Source of the DNA: Lewinellaceae bacterium
Lineage (GTDB): Bacteria > Bacteroidota > Bacteroidia > Chitinophagales > Saprospiraceae
Direction: 5' to 3'
DNA length: 64,000 bases
NCBI GenBank assembly: GCA_016708875.1
Contig: JADJFA010000009.1
Span: forward strand, 124,001-188,000
The position numbers were made by a program, and so were the translations under genes. The notes beneath the pieces are model-generated. The model did not search any database. It had not been told where the DNA came from and saw only the letters and a list, made by a program, of their open reading frames with translations. Shown piece by piece: positions 10,101 through 17,388 of the stretch (within the stretch, counting starts at the first letter, position 1; each line of letters opens with the position of its first letter).

Positions 10101-11039
10101 TCTGCCTTTTCGGCCTCTGTTTGTAATGGCGAACCCTTTGAATACAATGGCGAAGTATTGACTCAAAGCGGCGAATACCAGTTCATCTATGTTGGTGCAG
10201 CGACCAATGGCTGCGATTCGGTGGAAACACTCTTCCTGACTATTTTCCCGCTCATCCCAAATACTAACATTTCAGCTTCCATTTGCAGTGGTGACAGCTA
10301 TGATTTTTACGGCACGTCACTTACAACGGCTGGCACCTATACGGAAGATCTGTCTTCTACTGTGGGTTGTGACTCTACCATAGTACTTACGCTGACGGTA
10401 TTGCCCAACCCAGTGACGAATCTCAGCGCCACCATCTGCGAAGGCGAGTCGTTCCCATTTAATGGGCAAATCCTTACAGATCCAGGAACGTATACCGTGG
10501 TACTTGAATCTGCAGCAGGTTGTGATTCAACAGTAGTGCTCACCTTGTTGGTGAACACCGTGGATTATGCTCTGATATTGGACGCATTCAGCATTACGGT
10601 TGCAGCGGACAACGCTACCTTCCAATGGATTGACTGCGCAACAAACCTGCCCATTCAAGGAGAAACGGGAAGTACGTTTGCCCCTGCTGTTACGGGCAAT
10701 TATGCCGTTGTGGTGACCCAAAACGGTTGCACCGCCACATCCACCTGTGTGTTTGTGCAAATAGTAGCCACCAAAGAACCTTTGGGTGGTGCAGCCTGGG
10801 CCTTGCAGCCAAACCCTGCCAGTTCCTTTACCCAGGTGATGTTCAGTGTAGAAGCCGACGAAAACCTTTCTTTGGAAGTGTTGGATTTGGCTGGACGTTC
10901 CTTGCAACATCAAATTGTTTTGCCAGGCACTCGTCAAATTGATCTGACGCTAAATACCCTTCCTGATGGAATTTTGATAGTGCGTTTGGCAAATAAGAAC
11001 GGAGTTAGTACCAAACGGCTTGTGAAAGGGCAGCATTAA
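7164..11039 (+). CDS. Giant T9SS-sorted surface protein of about 21 Cys-containing 51-residue repeats
   Basis: 1291 residues. The N-terminus has a late signal sequence (hydrophobic run near residues 26-44). Residues of about 60-1130 form about 21 repeats of about 51 residues with the pattern ATIC(D/E)GExYxFNG, G(T/V)Y, then NGCDSTVxLTLxVLP. Nearly every repeat has two cysteines, one in IC and one in GCDS; the first copy lacks the second. An Ig-like domain (about 1130-1205) and a type A T9SS sorting domain (QPNPASSFTQVMFSVEADE ... RLVKGQH) close the protein. The repeats are typical of exported structural or adhesive proteins, and the Cys pairs suggest a disulfide in each. Its promoter carries the TTAAT array. 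It is intact, in contrast to the broken surface genes upstream. Confidence 0.9.
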   Translation: MFQQITPAFSSRQWAEFFSRPNLATRFLLLFVASAWLFTLNASPVSNSIDGMNSVTEMAGDTIITARICANESYVFDGQILNTTGEYVATYIGSDGADSVVTLQLTVLPLSLTNLNETICEGQSFSFNGLDLNQSGTYSVTLIADNGCDSIVNLQLNVLQPSKTDLGATICVDSFFVFQGDTLTQSGVYSIVLISNEGCDSIVTLTLKVVTFFDVQISATICAEDSYTFGDTVYTDAGVYVYVQPTASDCDSVITLTLTVRHAISTNLSATRCEGSEYDFLGDLLTVDGIYEGVLTAENGCDSTIVLDLKFVDFYETNIEGTICTGGVYVFDTDLLSAEGTYVRDYVAVGGCDSTVTLVLTVLPVSFGTEQATICAEGSFEYQGEVLTDQGDYTFILEAANGCDSTVTFTLNVLPAIATAIQASICDYETYAFGGELLNDSGTYEAILTAENGCDSVVTLTLNVLQSQQTDLVAEICEGDAYNYLGALLTDAGSYTFVFIGANGCDSTVNLMLTVNQAQSVTVNANICDGETYEFDGILISDAGVYTAVFTGENGCDSAVVLVLDVLPVQNVAIEATICSNETYDFNGGSLSDPGIYTAVLTGENGCDSTVVLTLTVLPTQSTLISATICDGDAYNYNGFLLTTSGNFEYGFAGENGCDSTVTIALTVLPVAKTLIEATICDGETYDYNGESLTLDGDYDYVFDAFNGCDSIVTIALTVLPLSSSTTIATLCEGSKYVFNGDTLTSSGIYSYFFTGANGCDSTATLSLDFVSFFETNLQTSICTGESYVFGNDTLTQSGDYNLTLIAQGGCDSIINLALNVLPLNASTTDASICEGETYSFNGLDLNTGGTYSATLTGTNGCDSTAVLNLTVLPLLNSSVEATICSNESYDFNGLTLSDPGTYTAVMTGENGCDSTIVLTLSVLPVQNSSLSASVCANQSYDFNGLSLSVAGVYTAVLQGENGCDSTVTLTLDVLPLAQSAFSASVCNGEPFEYNGEVLTQSGEYQFIYVGAATNGCDSVETLFLTIFPLIPNTNISASICSGDSYDFYGTSLTTAGTYTEDLSSTVGCDSTIVLTLTVLPNPVTNLSATICEGESFPFNGQILTDPGTYTVVLESAAGCDSTVVLTLLVNTVDYALILDAFSITVAADNATFQWIDCATNLPIQGETGSTFAPAVTGNYAVVVTQNGCTATSTCVFVQIVATKEPLGGAAWALQPNPASSFTQVMFSVEADENLSLEVLDLAGRSLQHQIVLPGTRQIDLTLNTLPDGILIVRLANKNGVSTKRLVKGQH

Positions 11040-11074
11040 CTGTAGCCTTTTATTAGATGTGTGGGTTTCGCATA

Positions 11075-11110
11075 AGCCTCGTCGGTAAATGTTGCCGACG
11101 GGGCTTTTTT
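11075..11110 (+). terminator. Rho-independent terminator
   Basis: A 14-bp stem, AGCCTCGTCGGTAA (11075-11088) with TTGCCGACGGGGCT (11092-11105), and six T. It lies 35 bp after the repeat-protein stop codon. Confidence 0.9.
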
Positions 11111-11192
11111 GGGTTCAATTTTTCAGTGCTGCATCCACCACACTATTTCAGGTCATTGTGTAAAAAAGTGTAAAAAACAATCAAAAACCATT

Positions 11193-11227
11193 AAGCCTGG
11201 TGTGCCTTTGGCATACCGGGCTTTTTT
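11193..11227 (+). terminator. Second rho-independent terminator in tandem
   Basis: The stem AAGCCTGGTGTGCC (11193-11206) pairs with GGCATACCGGGCTT (11210-11223), with a TTT loop and a T tract. With the one at 11075 it insulates the kinase gene downstream from the large surface-protein transcript. Confidence 0.85.
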
Positions 11228-11264
11228 ATTCCACAACATATCCTCATCTTGCCGCAGCTTGAAA

Positions 11265-14200
11265 ATGAAGTATTTGCGTCGCATATTGCGCCCTTTTACC
11301 CGCCATAATTTTGGTGATAGCGAGCCTGTTGCCCAATCCGTGCGAGGCGCAGGGACAGCGCTATATTTTTGAGCGACTGAAAAGCGTACGGCATAAATTT
11401 AGTGTGAACACCCTTGCTACCGACGAGCATGGCAGGCTCTGGTTCAGCACCATGGGTCGCGGGGCTTTTTGTTACGATGGCTACAATTATTTTCGCTACA
11501 AAACCGATAGCAACGATTCAAATTCCCTGAGCAATGACCGGGTGTATGCATTGTTGCCCGACAGCAAGCAGCGGGTGTGGTTTGCAACCCTCAACGGTTT
11601 ATGTTACCTCGACCGGCATACGGATAAAATCCATCGGTTTATGTCGTATCAGGATTCTGTGCGGCAGTTCAATGCCTTGTTTGAAGACCGCAGCGGTACC
11701 ATCTGGATAGGCTCGAACAGGGGGATGTTTCGTTTCGAGGAAGCTTCCCAGTCCCTGGTGAAAATTCCAGTCGTGCCGGAGAAAAAGATGCGTGGGCTTG
11801 CACTCTGTTTTTATGAGGATAAAGCAGGCATACTTTGGTCGGGCAGGAACGACGGTATTTACAAGTTTTCGGCGGACCGTCAGCAGTATGCGCAATTGCC
11901 CTTGGAAGTGCCAGAAGAAAAAGGGAAGAAAATTCCAGCAGACGTCCTTTTTGAGGACAGTCAAAATGTTTTTTGGATCGGCGGGGTGCAGGGGCTTTTC
12001 GTTTTTGACCGCAATCAAGAAAAAGTGTCCCGCGCATCGTTGCCTGATTCACTGGCTTTCAGGCATGTCAGCACCATCATCGAAACTCCTGATGGTGTAC
12101 TTTGGATTGGTTTTTTTGGAGAAGGACTGGTGCGTTGGGATCGTGAAAACAACAATTTCCAGCGTTTCAGGAACAATTCGCGTGATCCGTACAGCCTGCC
12201 GCAAGATTATGTAATGTCGTTGAAACCAGATGTTTTTGGGAACCTCTGGGTAGGCACAGCCTACGAAGTAACGCGACTCAATTTGTCTCAACAGGCTTTT
12301 ACGTTGTGGCCAATAAACATTCAAGATCCCGGTGCGCGCGAAAATTCGACTTATAGGATGGCAGAAGATCGGCAGGGTGGTATCATCGTGAGTTCTACGT
12401 CAGCGCTATGGTACTATGAAAAATTGGGTGCAAAGCCACAACCGATTCTTGTAAATGGTCAAAAGGTGGCTGCACCCGATTTCTTTACCGGAACCGACAG
12501 CACAGTTTGGGCAATTATCAAAGGCAAGCTTTGGATATGGAATGTAAAAGATCGAATGTTCGACCCATTTAAAACGCCGCCTTTATCGGGCAATATTTTA
12601 AATGTGTTGGTGGACCGGGACGACCCGCAAGTCCTATGGCTTGGCACCCAAAATGGGCTTTCGCGCTTCGACCGACGTTCCGGCGAATTGCGCTCGTTCA
12701 CACAGTTTTCCCCGCCGCCGTTTGATCAATATGTGCAACGTTTTGTGGATGATGGACGCGGTGCGCTTTGGCTCGATCTACCTAATTTTTTGGGAAAATT
12801 TGACAAAAAGACGTTTAAAACAACCCTTTTCAACAACAACACCCCGCCGCCGCACCAACTGATCAACGACGAAATACTGGATATAAATGTCGCGCCAAAT
12901 GGCTGGATTTGGATTTCAACTTCTGGTGGAATAACAACTGTAGACCCCGAATCAGGCAATTTTCACAATATCTCGGGGAGTGACAAGTTGCCCGACAATG
13001 TGGTGAATACGGTGCTTTTTGGTAAAGACCAAAACATATGGGCGATTTTGCCCGAATTCATTTCGCGCATTGAACCGAATTTGAGCGGCATTCGCAACAT
13101 CAGCACAAATGCCATCCTGCAGACCTCCAGCTGGACACGAGGGCGTTGCCAGCTCCGGGACGGGCGAATCCTGTTTGCCACAGTTACTGGCCCGGCTCAA
13201 ATTGACCCCTCGAAACTGACAGAAGGCGCACCCGTATCGGCCATCCTGCTGACACGATTTCAGATAACGGGCGAAACCAAAAAACTTCTGACTGGCCTCG
13301 AGTTTTTGAAGCACATCCCACTTTCCAGCACAGACAATAATATCACCATTGAATGGGCGGGCATCCAAACTGCCCGTCCCGATGAACTGCGCTATGAATG
13401 CAAAATGGAGCTCAAAGGCGAAAAAATGGAGTGGGAGCAAAAGGGGGCAGAACATCAGGTCGTGTACGCCAATCTTGAACCCGGCGCCTACACTTTTCGG
13501 GTCAGAATTGAAGGGAGCGAAAGCCCTGAACTAACGTTGAAAATTGCCATCGCACCTGCCTGGTGGCAAGCAGAATCCTTCAAAATGCTGCTGATGGCCC
13601 TCCTTACTACTGCCGCCTACCTCTTCTGGCGCAACCGGGAAAACCATCGCGAACTTTTAAAACAAAAGGAACTCGCCGAGCAAACCGCCCATTATAAAAC
13701 GCGCTTTTTGGCCAACATGAGCCACGAAATCCGCACGCCCATGAACGCCATCCTCGGCCTCAGCCGACTGCTCACGGAAAGCGAATTGCCACCCAAACAA
13801 GGAGAGTATGCCGATGCCATTCGTCAGAGTTCGGAGAACTTGCTCGTCATCGTCAACGATGTGCTCGACCAAATGAAGATCGAATCCGGGCAGTTCAAGT
13901 TTCAGCACAAACCTTTTGATTTGGAACTGATTGTGAGGCATTTGCAAAATACGCTCGGCTTCAAGGCAGAAGAAAAAGGGCTTCGGTTTGAAATAAAAAT
14001 CGAACCCGAAACACCCACACGATTGGTTGGTGATCCCGTTCGGCTCAATCAAATACTGACCAATCTTTTAGGCAACGCCATCAAGTTCACGGACAGTGGC
14101 AAGGTGCAATTGGCAGTATCAGTTGGCAGTGGCAGTAGGCAGTTGGCAGTAGCACCCGCCGACCGCCAACTGCCACTGCCCCTGCCCACTGTCCCTGCCC

Positions 14201-14868
14201 ACTGCCAACTGATTTTCACCGTTTCTGACACGGGTATCGGCATACCACCTGAACAGGTGTCGCGTGTGTTTGAGAGTTTCCAACAGGCCGACGACGATAT
14301 TTCGGCCAACTATGGTGGTACTGGCCTGGGGCTTAGCATCACCAAGGATTTGGTAGAACAGCAAGGAGGAAAAATCGAACTCGAAAGTGAAGTTGGAAAA
14401 GGCACGGCCATTTCTGTCACTATACTTTTTGAATTGGACAAAAATTTGGAGGCAGACCCCCAACAAGTAAAAATTCAAAAAAATGCCTTTGAAAACTTGC
14501 GCATCCTATTGGTTGAAGACACGTTTTTCAACCAGATGCTGGCCATTGAACTCCTTAAAAGTCGAATCCCCAGTGTAGAAATCGAAGTCGCCGAAAACGG
14601 CCGGGTGGCCCTGGAAAAAATCGAATCCGGCGGTACATTCGATCTGGTACTCATGGACGTTAAGATGCCCGTGATGGATGGATTAGAGGCCACACGCCAA
14701 ATACGCGCTCAAGAAAAATGGAACAAATTGCCCATAATTGCCCTCACCGCCAACGCAGTTCAGGGAGAACTCGACAAATGCCGGGAAGTTGGCATGGATG
14801 CTTACGTTACCAAGCCTATTGATACCGAAGAACTTTTTGATACGATGATGAAGGTAATTAGTGCTTAG
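11265..14868 (+). CDS. Reg_prop hybrid histidine kinase with receiver domain
   Basis: Periplasmic beta-propeller repeats of the two-component regulator (Reg_prop) kind (motifs such as GRLWFSTMGRGAFCYDG, GTIWIGSNRGMFRF), a Y_Y_Y-like domain, one transmembrane helix (about 13570-13625), HisKA (His codon near 13723, SHEIRTPMNAIL), HATPase and a C-terminal receiver (VLMDVKMPVMDG). It has no AraC helix-turn-helix, unlike classic HTCS regulators. The start is uncertain: TTG 11311 gives a truncated signal peptide, whereas ATG 11265 with one base removed near 11271 gives a complete one (MKICVAYCALLPAIILVIAS). A repeat (14105-14211) adds about 30 residues inside the ATPase domain. The HPt gene follows. 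It probably senses an extracellular compound, not identifiable here. Confidence 0.88.
14105..14211. repeat. GGCAGTTGGCAGT nested inverted repeat inside the kinase gene
   Basis: Left-arm sequences such as CAGTTGGCAGTGG (14120-14132) pair with CCACTGCCAACTG (14199-14211), and inner copies pair too. The same motif is intergenic at 703-729 and forms the signal-peptide end of the GH92 gene (42701-42729). Here it is translated in frame without stops, between the N and G1 regions of the HATPase domain (QLAV ... VPAHCQLIF). Confidence 0.8.
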
Positions 14869-14906
14869 TGCGATTCAGGGGTTGAAAGGGTGTAATTCGA
14901 GTTGAA

Positions 14907-14925
14907 AAAGCCACTACGTGGCTTT
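14907..14925 (+). terminator. Small hairpin between kinase and HPt genes
   Basis: AAAGCCAC (14907-14914) and GTGGCTTT (14918-14925) form an eight-base stem, followed only by AAAACC. Without a T tract it may be a weak terminator or processing site that reduces expression of the next gene. Confidence 0.45.
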
Positions 14926-14982
14926 AAAACCATTTTCACCCCTGATCCGCAGATTAGTTTTTAGACTGAAATTTTTTATGAA

Positions 14983-15273
14983 ATGAACATAAACACGGAA
15001 TACCTCCGCAGTCTGCTCGGCAGTGAAGAAGCCGCGCAAAAATTCGTCGTCATGTTTCGGGAGCAGTTGCCGGGCCAATTGCAGACCCTGCGTCAAGCCC
15101 TCTCTGACAGCGATTGGGAAACCGCCAGTAATACAGCACATGGGCTCAAAAGCCAGTGTAGATATTTGGGTTTAAATGAAGCAGCAGAATTACTGCAACG
15201 ATTGGAAAATGACCCTTCGGTAAATATCAACGATGAATTAAGCGCGATGACTGCTATGCTTGTTCAGCTATAA
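14983..15273 (+). CDS. HPt phosphotransfer protein
   Basis: 96 residues, the size of a single Hpt four-helix bundle. The phosphorylated histidine is H53 in TAHGLKSQCRYLG, a good match to the Hpt motif. It would take phosphate from the receiver of the hybrid kinase directly upstream and pass it to a soluble regulator; the response regulator encoded on the other strand at 15729-16409 is the nearest candidate. A start at ATG 14983 leaves a normal N-terminal helix. Confidence 0.88.
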   Translation: MNINTEYLRSLLGSEEAAQKFVVMFREQLPGQLQTLRQALSDSDWETASNTAHGLKSQCRYLGLNEAAELLQRLENDPSVNINDELSAMTAMLVQL

Positions 15274-15299
15274 CTCATGCAGAGACAGACTTAATTAAC

Positions 15300-15530
15300 G
15301 TGAGTTTTGGGTAGGTGTAATTTTCTAGAATCTAAAAAAGCCGCATAGCGGCGACATTATGGTAGCCCAAGGGGCGGTAAGGTGATAAGAACCGCGTAGC
15401 GGTGACATTATTACAACGAACAAAATGCCACCGCTACGCGGTTCCGTAAATTTTTGACGCTAACGCTACCATAATGTCGCCGCTATGCGGCTTTTTGCGA
15501 ATACGGGATCGATACCTACCCAAATTCACG
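15300..15530. repeat. Large nested inverted repeat
   Basis: Three concentric arm pairs: outer GTGAGTTTTGGGTAGGT-like and ACCTACCCAAATTCAC (about 15300-15317 and 15516-15531), a perfect 32-bp middle pair (15335-15366 and 15465-15496, containing AGCCGCATAGCGGCGACATT), and an inner 16-bp pair (15389-15404 and 15429-15444). It fills most of the gap between the HPt gene and the converging response regulator. I see no coding sequence. Confidence 0.9.
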
Positions 15531-15593
15531 ATAATTAATAGCCCAACAGGATTAAAAGCCACAACATCTATGCTTTATCATTTCTCGAAATAC

Positions 15594-15697
15594 CAAGAGC
15601 GGGTGTCATCCTGAGCGCGGCGAAGGATCTGATTTGGAGCGATGTTTATATTCCTAATCAGATCATTCGCTGCGCTCAGGATGACACCCGCTCTTGA
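15594..15697. repeat. Inverted repeat with about 41-bp arms
   Basis: The arms 15594-15634 and 15657-15697 (core GGGTGTCATCCTGAGCG) are nearly perfect complements around a 22-base loop. It lies 30 bp after the stop of the response regulator on the other strand, where it could end transcription from either side. Confidence 0.9.
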
Positions 15698-15728
15698 GAT
15701 TCGCTCCTCCGATTATTATAGTTCTTTG

Positions 15729-16409
15729 TTACCGTATCACAAGTTGATACCCCTCCCCGTGCACATTGAGAATCTCAATGCGAGGTTCCGCTGAAAGGAA
15801 CGTGCGTAGCTTGCTAACGTAAACATTAAGGCTTCGCCCCTTGAGCATATCCTCGTCACCCCAGATGCGCTGGAGGGCGGTGTCGCGGCGAATAATGCCG
15901 TTGTCGCTTTCGCAGAAAAGTTGAAGTAGTTTGGCTTCGATGGCGGTGAGTTTCACCATTTCCGGGCCACCGTGGAGCTCGCGGGACGATACATCGAAGC
16001 GATAGAGGCCAATTTCGTGGACGGCTTTTTCGCTCTGTTTTTGTTGGCTGCTGCTGCGTTTGAGGGTATTGCGCACACGGAGGTAAAGTTCTTCCATGCT
16101 AAAAGGTTTGGTAATATAGTCGTCGGCCCCAAGCGCCAGGCCCCGAATCCGCTCTTCTTTTTGCACGGCCCCGGTGAGGAACAGGATGGGGATGTTGGGG
16201 TTCAGCTGGCGGATGTCTTCGGCGAGGGAGAACCCATCTTTGAGCGGCATTTTCACGTCGAGGATACAGCCATCGAAAGTGCCAGATTTGAACGCTGCCA
16301 GTCCTTCATCGCCGCTGTGGCGCATCGTAACAGTGAACCCCTTTGCTTCGAGGTATTCCTTCGTGAGCGGGCTAAGGGTAAGATCGTCGTCAACAAGGAG
16401 AAGGTGCAT
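15729..16409 (-). CDS. OmpR-family response regulator, no adjacent kinase
   Basis: 226 residues. Receiver with the acidic pair D8/D9, the phosphoacceptor D51 (CILDVKMPL) and Lys in ITKPFS. A winged-helix C-terminus follows (LTAIEAKLLQLF, SLNVYVSKLRTFL). It has no membrane kinase beside it; the nearest signalling genes are the hybrid kinase and HPt on the opposite strand, which suggests it as output of that phosphorelay. RprY-like regulators in Bacteroidota have this length. The region upstream is filled by three repeat elements, so its promoter is not obvious. Confidence 0.88.
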   Translation of the reverse strand: MHLLLVDDDLTLSPLTKEYLEAKGFTVTMRHSGDEGLAAFKSGTFDGCILDVKMPLKDGFSLAEDIRQLNPNIPILFLTGAVQKEERIRGLALGADDYITKPFSMEELYLRVRNTLKRSSSQQKQSEKAVHEIGLYRFDVSSRELHGGPEMVKLTAIEAKLLQLFCESDNGIIRRDTALQRIWGDEDMLKGRSLNVYVSKLRTFLSAEPRIEILNVHGEGYQLVIR

Positions 16410-16420
16410 GGTGGTGGTTG

Positions 16421-16590
16421 TTTACCCGCAGAAGCACGTAGTGCGAAGGAGGGGGAATTGGTTTATTGTTTACCCGCCCTAGCTTTCCCGCCTGCCGAGT
16501 CTTGGCGGGCAGGAGCGAAGGAGGGGGATTTGGGTAGTTGGAGATCTGGTGATCTGGCCCCCCTCCGCACTACGTGCTTCGGCGGGTAAA
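16421..16590. repeat. Three copies of the ACCCGCC...GGAGGGGG palindromic element
   Basis: Copies lie at 16421-16455, 16468-16528 (long form with an internal CCTGCC...GGCAGG stem) and, inverted, 16557-16590. The first and third share GAAGCACGTAGTGCG and are inverted relative to each other. They occupy the promoter side of the response regulator ending at 16409. Confidence 0.85.
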
Positions 16591-16738
16591 TTGGCGCACA
16601 AACATCGGCAAGTGTGGTGGTTTTCAGATGCAAGAAAACAGAATGGGCCCCAATTTTTACACTTTTTTACCTTTTTTGAGAAAATGACACATGCAAACTA
16701 CCGTTACAGGATAGACCTTTGTACCTGAATTAATAGCA

Positions 16739-17296
16739 ATGAGCAATTTTACACCCTTATCTTTTCTTAGAAAAATCGCAACAGGCAGGAATGTGTTGCT
16801 GCTTTTTGCGCTCTTTATCGCTTTCACGGGCTTTATCATGCCTTCTCTGGAAGCGGATATCAAAGCCCTTTCCGGAGGGGTGGGTGTTATAGATTTGGAG
16901 TTTTTTTATACCCCTGCAAAAGCGCATTCTATGCTGAGCGCGTATGGGCCAGAGGGCATACATCTTTATCTCATTGCACAATGGACGGTGGATTTGGTTT
17001 TTCCAGTTATTGGCGGACTTTTCTTTGTCACCTGTTTGACTTGGTTAGGGGCCAGGCGTTGGTGGTGGTTGGGTGCATTACTTACTTTAGCCGACTGGAC
17101 AGAGAACATTTTCGTAACGATCTTACTGATGCAATTTCCCGATTTTTCACCTTCAATTGCTGTAATAAGTTGTGTATTCACCTGTCTTAAATGGGCGACC
17201 ATTTTCTTTTCCAACGGCCTGATTCTTTTTCACGGCGGGAAAAAATTGCTGGCCAGCAGCAGGATTAAAATGGAACAAAGCAGCAGTCTACTGTAG
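16739..17296 (+). CDS. Four-helix membrane protein, function unknown
   Basis: 185 residues with four predicted transmembrane segments (about residues 19-36, 80-100, 108-128 and 138-158) and a basic tail. I recognise no family. A segment between the first two helices (EADIKALSGGVGVIDLEFFYTP) is likely outside the membrane. A GACCTTTG -7-like motif lies at about 16714. It precedes the caspase cluster by 92 bp in the same direction, but that cluster has its own promoter, so a functional link is unproven. Confidence 0.6.
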   Translation: MSNFTPLSFLRKIATGRNVLLLFALFIAFTGFIMPSLEADIKALSGGVGVIDLEFFYTPAKAHSMLSAYGPEGIHLYLIAQWTVDLVFPVIGGLFFVTCLTWLGARRWWWLGALLTLADWTENIFVTILLMQFPDFSPSIAVISCVFTCLKWATIFFSNGLILFHGGKKLLASSRIKMEQSSSLL

Positions 17297-17338
17297 TTAC
17301 TTGCGCTTTAAGGCTAGACTAAAATCCATAATTCAGCA

Positions 17339-17366
17339 TTGGCTTTTCCAAAACTGTGTAGTTTTG
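17339..17366 (+). promoter_or_regulatory. Bacteroidota-type promoter of the caspase cluster
   Basis: TTGG at 17339 as the -33 element and TAGTTTTG at 17359-17366 as the -7 element (consensus TAnnTTTG), 20 bp apart. The start codon at 17389 leaves a leader of about 16 bases. Confidence 0.6.
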
Positions 17367-17388
17367 AGGTGTACTTAAAACTCAGGCC

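Noticed and set aside
11294..11306. ACCCGCC near the kinase start considered as another palindromic element
   Set aside because: Only the left part matches and no right arm follows; likely chance within the signal peptide.
15285..15300. TTAATTAA sequence considered as a fourth regulon site
   Set aside because: Only one unit, no 10-11 bp repeat and no -7 element nearby.
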